The notes under the pieces: model-generated | Told to the model about the DNA's origin: nothing | The model's database searches: none | What the model saw: only the letters and a program-made list of their open reading frames with translations | Part shown: piece by piece, positions 25,140 through 37,739 of the stretch | Layout: the number at the start of each line of letters is the position of its first letter | Numbering within the stretch: the first letter of the stretch is position 1 | Made by a program: the position numbers and the translations under genes | Assembly: GCA_012861695.1 (NCBI GenBank) | Contig: JAAOOA010000006.1 | Span: 11,183,379-11,247,378 of the forward strand | Reading direction: 5' to 3' | DNA: 64,000 nt | Origin: Trematomus loennbergii | Taxonomy: Eukaryota > Chordata > Actinopteri > Perciformes > Nototheniidae

Positions 25140-28100
25140 ACAGAGTGCCAGAGGGTGAAAGACGCAGTAGAAAAAACCCAGGTAGAAAAGAAGACAAGAA
25201 AAGTGTATTTGCCTTGATTCATCTATTCTTACATGTTTTGTTCAATCTTATCTGTTCATTTAGGTCATCGAGAAAATTCCTCCATCTGTGATTTCAAGCC
25301 CCTGTCCCCCGTGCCCTTGGCTCTCTGAGGTAAAACACTTTTTTTACTTGATATCTTTCTCTTTGTTGTTCTTTACACTGTAAATGCATATCCATGACAG
25401 TGAATAAAGTCAGATTTATAAAACAAGCTTAAAAAGATAATCACAGCTGTGCAAATAATATCAAACATAATTATAGTACAGACACTTATAACTAGTGTTG
25501 TTGCCTATTATACACCTACACAATATAATCAATATGAATTCTTAAATTATATTAGACTTTCATATTAAACAGATAAAGGATACAGGCATCACTTATGATA
25601 TTGAGTGTGTTATAGCATATTGCACATGTCTGTAAGGCTCCCATAATGGATACATAATGTACCGTAGTTTGTCAATTACGATACATAGCTAAATGGTGCA
25701 CACCTTATATGTTGCCAACATCTCTCTCTATCACATCTCTGTCTAATGACCTAGTGCCATCACTTTTTTTCAAGCGTACTGCATATGACCAACTTATTTA
25801 AATATGCAAAGACACACACACTCACACACACACACACAAATTGTCCTGAATCAACAGCAAAACCACTACATAAAAGTCACTTATTCAAATGTAAATCCCA
25901 TGTTCAGATTTTGAAAATGCCAGAGACAAAAATGTGTGTTGAACAGCAAAAGAGGGGAAGAGTGAATACACTTTGAATCCTGGAATAATTGAACAGAGAC
26001 AGAGAGGCACATGTATAACACACAATTGTTTCTGTAATGGCTTTGCTGATTCTTTTCTATATTACGTGCTGTGATGTGCTTATTCATGACACAAAAGGAT
26101 GATAGCAGGTTTACGCACCTTGTTGAAGAATGTATATATGCACGTGTGTTTGTGTGTACTTGTACTTCTATCCAATGTTATTTACTTGATTGTGTCTAAG
26201 TGGGGCGTGGGATCAGTAGCTGGCCTTTATCCAGCTCCACTTAACTTCAGGAGGGGAAGCAGGACAAAAGCCATCAGGGAAGACAAGGACAAATCATCTT
26301 TAGATGAAGTGTTTTAAGTGCTCTGATTCTCCTCCCACGTCATCACTGTGAATTAGGTGCCCTCTGCTCACTGCTAAGGGGTGTCGAATATAAACAATGC
26401 CAAGGGAACGGATGTTAAAACGAATGAAAGTGGAAAACCATGAGGGTGTCTATCTTAGTCAGCCTCGTAAATCTCAGTTCCCTCGCCACGCTGCTGCGCT
26501 ATACTGATGTTGCGCTCTGACAACCTGCCAGCCGAGCTTAGAGGGGCTGCGTGCGGTGTGGTCTGGTCGATCCTGTTCTCAGCAGTTTCAACCAAGGCAG
26601 ACGTTGCAGGCAGAGCCATGTCTTTGTTTTATGCAAATCCATGCATATGAGGAGGGGGGGAAGGGCGATGAGCAGTCTGTCCACGTAGCTCCAGGAGGAC
26701 AGGCTGAGTGATGGAGACGGAGAGCCAGGTCTCCGTGTCCTTGCCTGGGGAAAGAGTGTCCTGACTCCGGCCTGCACTGCCTAGCCACCACCAGGACATG
26801 GTGTCACTGCGCCTCTACCCCACCAATGCAAGAAAAAACCATTTTCCAGGCTCACCTGTATTTACAGTGTGAGATTTAAGGATGGCATGGAGTTAAAAGA
26901 GGTTAACGTTGGTGTGAGGCTGCCAGTGTGACTCACCTGCGAGTGGCATGTGTGTGAGTGTGTGTTATGAAGGCAGGCGCACCTCAGGGGTTCGCCATGC
27001 AAAGAGACACTGGAGTTCAGAGCCCAGCAGGGAGTTGAAGGACCCAGAATATGCTGACAAAGATAAAACACCAGGTGTGTGTATATGCACAGTAAGTGTG
27101 TGAAAGAGGCTGTGAGAAAGGAAGCTGAGTTCAAATATAGACTGGGGAAGCAGGCCTGTGTGTGTTTGTGTCTAACTGTGTGCATGTGTGTGTTCAAGCA
27201 TTCTGTAACAGGTAGGCCAGTATGTATGGCGGGGTGGTTTAAGTCAAATTTGCTGAAACAGTGTTACCCAACTAGTCACAACTATCCATTCCCCATGTCT
27301 TTTGCTTCCTTATATCAGTGTAGTTCATCAGTGCAGTATCTCCTGTGAAGGTTTCCTAAATGGTTTTGTTCCCCCATCCTCTCTTGCTGAACTGCGTTCT
27401 AACAGTAACGCTTGGTCGGAGGCTCTGTTATCACAGAGAGCTCTATTTCTGGGTGCCAGGATGTTAGTCTCAGTCATCGAGGGCAGATGAAATCGATCCA
27501 GATTGACCTGTCACGTGGAGGAGAAAATGACTGAGACAGAGGAGGGGCGCAGAGGCCACGGAGAGAAAGGGGTCGGCAGCGCAAAGGACCAAAACAACCT
27601 CCTGCTCCATATGGGTCAAAAGTCGAGGGATGATTTATTCAAGACTGGGTGTTCTCCTTCCTCCGCCCCTCCTCTCTCTGCTCCACCTGCCTCTCGGAAA
27701 GGAGTGAGAAACTGGAGACTGCTCAGGAGGAGCTGACTATATTTAGTCTGGGTGACTAAAGGCACTGTGGTGTAACTTTAAAGTTAAAAATACAGATATC
27801 CATGTACAGTGAGACGGCCACATGGCACCAAGCACTAGATCTCAGCTGGAACTGAAAGATTAGCAAAGCAGCTTGTAGCTTTCACTCTTACTGGTAGCCA
27901 CATTCATTGAAGTCATCATTAGTACCACAAATGATTAAATTGCATATATATAAAACCTAAGCAATAAACTTACATTTTTCTCCCTAGCGTGAGAATGATG
28001 CTTTCTTAGCAAAGAATGAAAGAACGCTCGACAGGGAAAAGATTGATGGCTGCATTTGTATGTGAAGTGGTACTAGATTTAGCCTAGTGTTTGGGCAGAG

Positions 28101-29950
28101 CTCCACTTTGCTAATTATTTTCCTGTGACAGAGTTCTCAGCATGGCGCTCCTCTCTCACTCTGAGAAAAGAGGCTCAGCGGTAAGTGCTTCGTCAGCCCT
28201 GCTCTGGGTGTGAGATACTGTTGGGTCTCTGGTGGACTGTCAGGGAGGCGAAGCAGCATGGGACTGAGCCATCGCAAGGGCGAAAGCTTTGAGGAGAGGG
28301 CAGGCCCATCATCACCCAGCAGTGAAAGGAAGGGGAGTAAAATACTACTGTTGGAGACAGTCTACGGAAGCTCTGTGTTGTATCTGCCTAAATCGTCCTC
28401 CTAATGTTGCAATGTCCCTGTGAGATCTGATGGTTTGATGATTGTTTGTGGGGACTGGGTGCCACTTGGAGAGGGTTAGTGTGGACAACACTGTGGGAAG
28501 GCTGTAGGATCCACTGCATGGACTTAACGATGTATGAATATATTGTCTTTGTATGCATACTGCTTTGATTGCTGTGCCAATCTCAGTGTTTTAGTCCAGA
28601 AGAAACTGTCTGCCTTCTGTTTCTCTCCTCCCTCTCTATTTATACTCCAATGTCAAACTTGTCTTTCTTTGTATCTCCAGCGCTCTTTTTAGAGTGACAC
28701 GCAGCTCCGCCTCTTCTGTCTGCCCTGCTATCCTCCAAATGACTCTCCTCCTCCTCCCAAACAAACGTAGCTTCCTTCCCCTCGCCTCTGTGCCCACCGT
28801 CACCTTCCCTCCCCTCTCTGCCTCACACTGCACCTGCTTCCCTCCCGCTCCCTCTACAAGCGTCACTTTCCCCCTCCTCTCCTATTCTCTCCCTCGTTAG
28901 CTTGATGAATGGCTTCACTGCAGGGAAAGTGCTGATTTTCATCCCTCTGTCTGATTTCTGCTAGCTGTTATTAATTTCAAACACTCAGAGAAAAGCAAGT
29001 GAGTCAATAAATAAGGAAATGAACACACTTCATCCTGCCATACAGCGGCTCTCGCAGTCATTCACCCAGAATGCGGGTCCTCTGTAGAGGCCGGCCTGCA
29101 TTTATACTGATAGAGTTCGGCTCCATCTCTTGAATCACAACATGTTTCAGTATTTTTTTACAGCGAGCATAAAAGTTGGAACCAGTGCATCATATCAAAT
29201 GTAACTGGAGTATTTTCAGTATCCTGCTTCACTCAGACAAACAGGACCAGAGGGAGTCGGAAAGTAAATAACTCCAAAGAGACATGCAGTCCTCTCTCAT
29301 CTTTCACACCAGTGCACCGTTTAAGAAATGTATACAGAGGGTGACAATGGGAAGAGATATAGAGAGGATGCAGGGTTAAAGAGAGGCAATGAGAGGCAGC
29401 AGCCTAACAGAGTTATTGCTGCACATTAAACGATGCTGTCCACACAGTGTAGCTGGGCTCTATGTCTAAGTGCACATTACTTACATTCCAGGCTTAATGC
29501 ATTGTGCTTGCCCGTTAACATCAAACAAATAGCCTCTGAGACGATACGATTCTCTTACTTTTGTGCTGTCAGACAGGAGCGCTTGCACCAAAAGTTGTTA
29601 TTCTCAATTTTATGTATTTAATTAAAATGAGTTAGGGTGTCTAATCAAAACGGGGTCCCATAATGCATGCACAGACAAAGGAATTAAAGCCTGAGATATA
29701 TCGTCACACTGTTTACAAAGTGTTAAGACAAACAGTCTGATGCAGTATCCTGTCTGAAACAAACACGTATCCACAGATGTGTGCTCTGCTCTGCAGCGAC
29801 AAGGCTTATGTTACCCTTCGCAAAGAAAATGTAAACAATAGTTGGTATCACATTATGAAATATACATATTTTTATTAACGCCAACACTCCCTTCATTTGC
29901 TGATATGTCTGACACTAATGTATTAGCTTTTATAGAACTGTCCTAGTGTG
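25140..29950. other. Non-coding stretch, nothing recognised
   Basis: No gene recognised. A segment at 25263-25319 is bounded by TTTAG and GAG|GTAAAA like a small exon but shows no coding character. Short CA run at 25811-25839. C/T-rich stretch at 28600-28890. Confidence 0.5.

Positions 29951-29953
<3 letters not shown>

Positions 29954-30036
<83 letters not shown>
29954..30036. repeat. (GT)n microsatellite
   Basis: About 83 bases of GT interrupted by one GTGGTG at 30001-30006. Confidence 0.95.
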
Positions 30037-30039
<3 letters not shown>

Positions 30040-30539
30040 ATATGCACTTGACATATGTGTACAAGTGTGGCATGAAAATTAAAGCACGCCCCGGTGAACT
30101 TTAAGTTTGAAAATGTCTGGATCTTTAGTTTAGGACCTAAGAGGTAGCATGTTTAATTTTATTTTGTCAGTATTGCACTGCACTTTATTTTAGTGGGCCT
30201 ATCCCAAGCATTTGTGCCAAGGTTTTTACAACATTGGCAGGTAATGGATTCCCAGAGGGTTTGCTGCAGCCTCAGTAGACTGAAAATACAGCGTGTGAGA
30301 ATAAATATTGATAGGAAAGAGAAATATAAAGTCACGGTTGGATAGAGTTTTTTACTTTTTAAAGACTTTGTGAAAGACATTGTGTCCAGTGACAAAGAAA
30401 ATGTAAATCGGACACTGGTATAAAATGTACACTTCTGTAAATATCCCATTGAGTTTCTGTCATTGATCATTTAATCTTTAAATAAAAATAAACTATCCTG
30501 AGAAGTGACTGTCAAAGCACCCAAACTTTGGCTTCATGG
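30037..30539. other. Non-coding stretch, nothing recognised
   Basis: A minus-strand ORF of 103 codons (30159-30470) has no recognisable motif. Confidence 0.5.
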
Positions 30540-30820
30540 AGTGGTAACCTCAAAATAGAGGACAAGCAAGAAATAAGAGGAGATAAGAGGTAAGAAATGG
30601 AGAAGAAAGGAGGTGAGATGATATGAGATGAGAGGAGAATAGAGGAAATGAAATTGGGAGAGGAGAGGAGAGGAGAGGTGAGGAAGGGAGAGGAGAGGAG
30701 AGGAGAGGAGAGGAGAGGAGAGGAGAGGAGAGAGAGGTGAGGAGAGGTGAGGAAAGGAGAGGAGAGGAGAGGAGAGGAGAGGAGAGGAGAGGAGAGGAGA
30801 GGAGAGGAGAGGAGAGGGAG
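30540..30820 (+). repeat. Purine-only tract, (GGAGA)n minisatellite
   Basis: The first ~110 bases are degenerate AG-rich sequence; 30655-30818 is a nearly perfect GGAGA pentamer array with GGTGA and GGAAG variants. The + strand is almost entirely purine for some 280 bases, so H-DNA (triplex) formation is possible. Confidence 0.9.
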
Positions 30821-33400
30821 CCTGTATTAGTAGTAGCTCCAGGGGTAGTGGAGCCTGTATGTCTGCTTCATGGCTCTGTGAGCGCAGACATAACTATTGT
30901 GTTTACAAGGCTGAGTTGCTCTTACTGTTAAATTATTGGGGTGGGGGCGTGTTAAAGGAGGAGGAACAGAGGGAACGGGCGGAGGGGGTAAATATTTGTC
31001 CCTCTCTCTCATAGTTCTGGCTAACCAGGCTCAGGAATGCTCTTTGCGTTTTATAATGACAGAGTTTGGGTAGTGCCACCCTTGGAGAGTACATGGCCTC
31101 AGAGACCTGGCAGACGATGACTTTCTGTAAACACAATGTAGTGACTGGGGCTTAAAGTGCGGGGGATGAGGAGCGGCACACTTCTGCATGTCACTACTGT
31201 ACTGTGGAGTCATGTGTGGTGAGGTTACTCTCTGAAGAGTAACACAGACACGCCGGGTCAGACCAAGCCGTGAACTCAGTTGTTCACCTGCTGTCGTCTT
31301 TTTGTTCTTTTACAAGAGTTTGACCCCTGGGAAAGAATGTTGTAGCAAGGATGAAAAAAGAAATCAAGAGACCCAACAGTCCTGGTTTGCATGAGGAAAC
31401 TTTCTTTTCTCTTGCAGCCTCTCTATTACATCATCTTCAGTGCTTTGCAATGCTCTTAGGGTTATTTCCCCTCTCTGTGACCTGGCCATTAAAGGAGAGC
31501 GATGAGTTCACAGCTGATAGTCTCTGGTTGCGAGGAGCGGAGAGCAGTGTAGGATGACATTATCGGAAGTGGCTGCATATAGATACCAAAAGAAAAAAAA
31601 GACACAAACAGAAAGAGAATACTATGGCGCACTTCTCTCAGTATAAACTTCTGTCTGCTTGGATTACACTAATGACCCCTGACAAACCATAATAAGACAC
31701 ATTCATCTTTATGGATACTAGCCATGACCAAAGGAATGGCTCCGTGTTTACTTTGCAATTTGACATTTTGCAGTAACAGACTGTTGTTAGAGAAAACTAA
31801 AAGATGATTTCCTGTTGTGTCCTTAAACCAATAGGTCATGAAAGAAAAAACAAGGATACAAGTTAATGCACTCTCAATGTTCAAGAATGCCACAACTACC
31901 ATTAGAGAGCAGGATGTTAAAGGAGGGTGATGGAGAGGGACAAAGCTTTCCCTCCATCCCTGCGGCTGAAGGAGAATAGTTGTGGTGACGGGTTGCGACA
32001 GCTGAGGGAGCAAGAGGGGAATATCACTCCAAAATCCCCGGGAAGCAGGGAGGAGGGAAGAGCAATTTAGGATGAAACGCCTGTAGTGTCTCCGAGGCCC
32101 TCTATTTCTGCTGTCTTTCTCACTTTTGGACATACACACAGAATGTGAACAAGTCTCTCTCTCTATGACATACACTCACTTTTGGTCATAGATATTTACT
32201 TTATTAACTCCCTAGTTACTGCATTACCATAATGACTCAGCCAATAAGTATTAATAGTGGCTCCTTGGCTGGATCTCTGGGTCACAATCAGACATTCGTC
32301 AAACACATATGCCGTACCGAAATTAGATGCACAAAGGACGAGCACACTGACTCTCATTTTATTTCCCCGTCTCTTGATAGTATCCCTAATAGACCTCTCT
32401 CCCAGTGGCACACTGCTGTTGCAGCATTCACCCACTATTGCTTTAATGAGATGTCTGTGCCGTTGTGTGTATGTGTCGGTATGAGTGTTTGTGTCTGTGT
32501 GTGCCTGAGAAAGAAAGATGTTAGCGATCCTTGTGGCCCTGTTTATCTCCACCCTTGTGTTGGAGTAGAGGGAGGTCAGAGGCAGGGCTGCCTGTATCCA
32601 TCTCCATTCCCACGGCTGCTGTCTCACAGGCACAGTGGTCACAGGAGGATGAAAAGACTATGGATTTTTTCTCCTCCTCTCTACACACACCAGAGCAGGA
32701 AGATTAGACAGAAGATGAGCACAGCCTGGCCCATTCAAAGCAGCTTTAAGCCCAACACTGGAGTCATCTGACCCGAGCGCTCTGGTTCATGGAGCACAAG
32801 TGCACAGTCGACATGCGTGCACACACATAGAAACACAAACACACACGCATCGAATCAACTAAGACGAGATTTCTTGGTTCACTTTTCTGGTTCAATGCTT
32901 GGTCATATAGTTCCTGGGTGTTAAACATCGACCCTATGACCTCTGTACATTAACATGCTCCAAGCACACACTGGCACACACACACTGACAGAAACAAGCA
33001 CTCACACTCAATACAGGCAGCCCCAGATGGAGGCTGACAGTTGCATGTGTATAAGTGATATTCTGGGGAAACTTGATAGACAATGAGGTGATGCGAATGA
33101 GGGTAGACATATGGGCGGGATATTGACAGACAGAGCATTTGATGCAGGCAAAGAAAAACAGGGATACAATTCAAAGCTCTGCAGCTCTCACTAGACATTT
33201 AAATCATTGTTATATTATTTCAGAAAGGCTTGACAAGTCTTATCAGTTTCCAGATACGTTTACTCCTCCTTCTCCACCTCCTCAACCAGAATGCATTAGG
33301 TCCTTATGACTGAAAACTGACACAGTGTACACTGATGGTTGCGACCATATGGCTGTCAAAATTCCATTCACTTGCTCTTGCAAAAACACTTGCAGATGCA
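30821..33400. other. Non-coding stretch, nothing recognised
   Basis: Two opposite-strand ORFs overlap at 32196-32771 (148 and 179 codons), and one lies at 31669-32175 on the minus strand. None has a recognisable domain. Confidence 0.45.
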
Positions 33401-33401
33401 C

Positions 33402-33403
33402 GT

Positions 33404-33476
<73 letters not shown>

Positions 33477-33493
33477 ACACACACACACACACA

Positions 33494-33533
<40 letters not shown>

Positions 33534-33543
33534 ACACACACAC

Positions 33544-33603
<60 letters not shown>
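33402..33603. repeat. (CA)n microsatellite, interrupted
   Basis: About 200 bases of CA with several ACCAC, CCCA and CAACA interruptions, one of the longest in the window. Confidence 0.97.
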
Positions 33604-33604
<1 letters not shown>

Positions 33605-33605
<1 letters not shown>

Positions 33606-34450
33606 GAAAAGCACATGTTGGCCTGACAGGCAGCACTAAGAACCTGTAAGGGCAGTAGACACTTCTTAAAGTGAGCCCTCGCAAAACTGTTCATCTTTCT
33701 TGTCGATTTTCTCAATGTATTTTGGAAAATGTACTTACTTTTTGTGCGCTTCTGTGTTATATTGCATACTATTGTCTTTGTTCTGGATCATGTGTTCTTT
33801 GTTTTTAAGTTGTCTTCTCTCGCTCTCTCTATTTCTCACCTCAGCCGAGAAATAGTCGTTAAGCATTTGGCTTGCTAATTGAAACCAGGGATGGAAATTT
33901 TGATTAAAAAAACACTAACAGTAAAGGAGGGAGAGGAGAGGGAGCGCACACTAGAGAAAGCGTGGGCGAGCAGCAAAGCCAAACTAAACTACAGCGTCTG
34001 AAACTTAAGGTTATGTTATCTCTATTCATTGAGTCTACTTGCTTAACTTAAAATAGCAGTAGATAAAACAACACACAGGTAGTGGGCATACAAGTAATAC
34101 AAACATACAGCTATTGATCAGAGTGGCATGATAGGTGAGGCATCTTACACACATTTAAACTTCTTTTAAAACAACTTGATAATGACACGGGTGTGTTGCT
34201 TGAGAACAGCGGGGGTGGACCTGAAAGCGAAGCAGCAACAAGAATCTGTCAATGTGTCACCTGATTATTTGACTTGAGCCTATGTCAAACCGTTCTTGAG
34301 TCCTTGTTTGTAAAAGGGTTCCTCCTTTAACAAAGTCTTGTGTGTTAGGCAATGTTACACAGTCGAGATATTTTCACAAACAGATAAAGTGAGTATTCCT
34401 CTTGAGATACAAAAATCTCCCACAAGATGATTACTCCCACTCTCTGATAC
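33605..34450. other. Non-coding stretch, nothing recognised
   Basis: No gene or element recognised before the Harbinger-like MITE. Confidence 0.5.
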
Positions 34451-34457
34451 TTAACAA

Positions 34458-35044
34458 TAGGCGCTCTCACGCCAAGTACTTTTCCCCGGAATAGTTCCCG
34501 GAACTTTTATTTCCTGGAACTATCTAGTAAATCGCGTTCATACCGGAATAAGTCCCTGAGGGAGCCGCTGACGTAACTTCTTCTTCTTCTTCTTCTGCTT
34601 TGGGTTTACTGGCAGGCCGCAAACAACTTCACGGCGTATACTGCCACCCGAAGTCCCCGGAGTTGGGGACTGGCTTCTACTGAAGCCTTCCGAGTAAATC
34701 GCCAGAAGCGCAGACACCTCCTCATCACTCCACCGCTCCCATGTTTTCTTTTGTGTTGCCATAAGTTAGTCTCTCTCCGTTGGTGCGCTGGGCTAATGCT
34801 AATAATGCTAATGCGAGCAAATAAAATGGCGGCTTCACAAAAACTTTTCAGAGTTTTACGGGGCGTGGTTTGCAATTCGCCCAGCCAATCAGAAATTGGA
34901 ACCTTTTTCTCCCCAGGAAACTAAAAAGGGGTGAAAAGGTTCGCAAAAAAAGGTTCTAGTTCCAGATCTTTTTGGTGTGAACGCAAAATCCCAGGAACTA
35001 TCGGAACTATTCCTGGGAAAAGTACTCCGGTGTGAAAGCACCTA
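34458..35044. mobile_element. TIR transposon, Harbinger-like content with 7-8 bp target duplication
   Basis: Inverted ends TAGG(C/T)GCT(C/T)TCAC(G/A)CC extend with matches through 'GTACTTTTCC' and 'GGAATAGTTCC', more than 40 bp in all. TTAACAA(T) occurs on both sides (34451 and 35045), a 7-8 bp target duplication that suggests hAT. The interior codes on the minus strand for the start of a Myb/SANT-like domain, which suggests PIF/Harbinger. It also carries a (CTT)n run and a 'GGGTTTACTGGCAGGCCGC' block common in fish elements. The boundaries are good; the superfamily is unresolved. Confidence 0.65.
34688..34762 (-). pseudogene. Myb/SANT-like DNA-binding domain fragment (transposon)
   Basis: The minus-strand ATG at 34760-34762 starts MATQKKTWERWSDEEVSALL, with the W-S/T-D-E-E-V-x-x-L-L signature of the first helix of Myb/SANT-like proteins found with Harbinger transposases. 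After about 25 residues the reading becomes low-complexity and ends in a Lys run encoded by the (CTT)n tract, so only the N-terminal part survives. Coding identity comes from the motif; the rest of the gene is missing. Confidence 0.5.
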
Positions 35045-35052
35045 TTAACAAT

Positions 35053-36050
35053 TGAGGCAGGAAATGGTCAGAGACATGTATGAGTGAATGTGTGTTTTTG
35101 GTCATGGCGTAGTGTGTCATTGGCTGGTTTAACAGCGCTGGATGAAGTGTAAACCAGTGGTCTGCACCTTTCTTTAAACACAGCTCCACCTTTCACCATT
35201 GGCATGTAAGTGTGTTAAAGAAATCAAAATATGATGCAGACAAAATAAAACAAAATACAAGGACAGCTATCGTTTTTTTCCAAAACGTATGTGCTTGACA
35301 AAGACAACATTTAGTGTGTGTTGTTAAAAAGATAATGTAGAGGTGTAACCAAATGATAACATGATCACACAGTAATGGAATAACTGCTGCTAAGTACTGT
35401 GGTGTAAGACTTCTGAATATGTTTACCTGTGTGTGTGTGCAAATGAAAGGCTTCAGTGGCCATGCCTAGAGCAAGGCGGCAAGGTGGCAGTATGTCTGCG
35501 TCATTTGGGAGGTTTGCTTGTTGTCACGGACACACAGAGGGCAGCGTTCCCATGAACAGGAGGTGGGTGCAGTGACATAAGCAGGGCACCGTGCCCTTAC
35601 CATACACAAGACTATCATGGCACCTACATATGGAGGGGGTCAAGGACGTACACCCATGTCACACACAAACAAATTTTCTATTGTGATGCCAAAAACATTC
35701 CACAAAATGATAATAACCGGATGTGCCTTTCATTTTATGACTATTCGGCTTCCTTTGCCTGTCATAGTGTATGTTTTTCAAAGTGAATACATATTTTTTC
35801 CGTCTGTGAGAAGGTACAGTAACGCAGAGTGCGTCTGGTTCCATACACTTGGCAGCATCCTGCACACACACTGTGTGCGTGCTGTAAATAGCCAGAGTGT
35901 GTCGTGCATCTCTGCTGTGTTTGGACCTATTTTAGAGCTGACACAGGAAATAGGGCCATTCTGACAGCCACCCTGCCAGCCGGTACTGCACACAGCAGCC
36001 CCAGAACCTTCTGTCACATAAACATATACATATACACGTGCATGTGCGCA
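35053..36050. other. Non-coding stretch, nothing recognised
   Basis: ORFs of 115 and 109 codons on opposite strands (35617-36107) have no recognisable domain. A CTCF-like motif is possible at 35477-35490. Confidence 0.45.
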
Positions 36051-36770
36051 CAAGGGTGTAACTTTGGTTTGAGAAGTGGGGGGACACAAAACAGGGGTCC
36101 TCCGCAATGAAATATTTTCTCAATTTAATTCCATTTCCTGCCTTTCTACAAATATATTAGGGACTATAGTGTTAACAAATCCAAGAAAAATGTGTAGTGT
36201 ATATAATGAGTGTGCACACTTATCTAGTATCCTATCCATGTGAACCTGTTTTATTTGTGATTACCTGACATCCTCTAGGGGGGTCCGGGGGCATGCACCC
36301 CGGGAAGATTTGTTTCTTTAAATTGAAGTTGAATGCATCAATCTGGTGCACTTTGAGGGCAACATTAAGAGATTTATGGATACAGTTCTCAACACTCATA
36401 TGAAACAGAACTGTATATATTTCAATAATCAAAAAGCCATTAGAATATGCTCACAACCAATAACAAATCATTGATAAACTCCTCTCTCCTATCTTTATCT
36501 TACCTAGTCTGCATTTTTTCTTTTTATTTATGCATATTTGACTAATCACTCCCCTTTCAAACTGTGTTTTTTATTTTTGTACTGACCTATAGTACACATT
36601 GGAAGGATTTCTTAACTTATTTTATATACAACTATATATTACATAGATGGAAATATTTGTTTACATAGATGACCAAACCGTTTGAGACCCACTGAGATAA
36701 CTAGACTAAAGTTTACAACCTAATCACTCAGAGAGTCCTTTACCTCCCTGAGCTGACGTTATCTCTCTCA

Positions 36771-37113
36771 GTCCGACAGGAGAGGACTCTCCCTCTCCTT
36801 ATTGTTGAAACAGCTTCTAATCTCCGTTAGCTCCGAGCTAGCACCAGATGCTAACAACAACCCACGTAACTCTCTCAGTCTCTCGCTCTCTCTCTCTCTC
36901 TGTCTCTCTCTCTCTGTCTCTCTCTCTATGTCTCTCTCTCTCTCTGTCTCTCTCTCTCTGTCTCTCTATTTCTCTCTCTCTCTCTCTCTCTCTCTCAGTC
37001 TCTCAAAGTCCGACAGGAAAGAGCTCTCCTCTCCTTATTGTTGAAACAGCTACTAATCTCCATTAGCTCCGAGCTAGCACCAAATGCTAACAACAACCCC
37101 CGTAACTCTCTAT
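36771..37113. repeat. Direct repeat of ~107 bp separated by a CT tract
   Basis: Copies at 36771-36877 and 37008-37113 both start GTCCGACAGG and end CGTAACTCTCT, with TTATTGTTGAAACAGC and TCCGAGCTAGCACCA inside, offset 236-237. The pattern suggests a tandem duplication of unit plus CT microsatellite. Confidence 0.85.
36878..37007. repeat. (CT)n microsatellite
   Basis: CT repeats with GTCTCT and ATGTCT interruptions; a second, shorter tract follows the second repeat copy at 37108-37156. Confidence 0.9.
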
Positions 37114-37324
37114 GTCTCTCTCTCTCTCTGTCTCTCTCTCTTTCTATCTCTCTCTCACAAGATGCGCTCGTGCCACACACACACACAGACGCTCCTCCGT
37201 GACGATGACCGCTTGCGTAAAAAAAAAAAAAAAAAAAAAATTAAAAAGTGGGGGGGACACAAATGGGATTTTGAAAAGTGGGGGGACATGTCCCCTCTGT
37301 CCCCAGTGGAAATTACGCCCATGT

Positions 37325-37739
37325 GTGCGCACACACGCACACCACACATACTCAGACAGGCACACAGACGGACCATGTTAACAACACTGCCTTATCCAAC
37401 TAATACACGACCAACTTGACAAACCATTTAATTTTCTTTTTAAGTCAACACTCCACTTGTCCCTGTGTTCTTTTCCAGTTTTCCTCAAACGCTGACTGGA
37501 AAGACCTTTAACAAAAGCCCCCTGCTGTGTCACTTGGCAGCCCCATGTCCCTCATCCTGTCTTCAGTATTGTACGTTTCAAACCTTGCAGTGATAATGAT
37601 AACTCTGGCAGAGGGGAGCTCAATTACCCAAGACACAGGTTTTCGCTTTCAGCTACATGAGACAGCTGGAGACCTGGTGTAGTATACAGAGTTAATTTAG
37701 AGTTAATTCATTTTGGATTTTTTGTGATTTTTTCATTTG
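37325..37739. other. Non-coding stretch, nothing recognised
   Basis: Short CA-rich start, then ordinary sequence. Confidence 0.5.

Larger units (their letters stand above)
36054..37320. mobile_element. Non-autonomous TIR element with internal duplication
   Basis: The left end GGGTGTAACTTT and the inverted right end GGGCGTAATTTCC are similar, followed on both sides by stretches of 'AGTGGGGGGACA'. Flanks share TGTGCGCACA, but the copies are not flush with the ends, so no clean target duplication can be named. The interior is AT-rich on the left and holds CT microsatellites and a duplicated 107-bp unit on the right (36771-36877 and 37008-37113), plus an A(n) run near 37219-37240. No transposase ORF. 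Confidence 0.6.

Noticed and set aside
25263..25319. Small exon-like segment with acceptor- and donor-like edges
   Set aside because: Only 57 bases, no conserved reading and not the c-Maf long tail; splice-like edges are frequent by chance.
30655..30820. Possible CRISPR-like or satellite array
   Set aside because: Pentamer simple repeat without spacers in a eukaryotic context.
32196..32771. Overlapping ORFs of 148 and 179 codons on opposite strands
   Set aside because: No recognisable domain, low-complexity GT-derived segments, no splice or homology support.
33304..33715. Long Cys/Val and His/Thr repeat ORFs over CA blocks (also at 25029 and 52907)
   Set aside because: Pure translation of CA/GT microsatellites.
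36802..37419. Ser/Leu-rich ORFs
   Set aside because: Translations of CT microsatellites inside a non-autonomous element.
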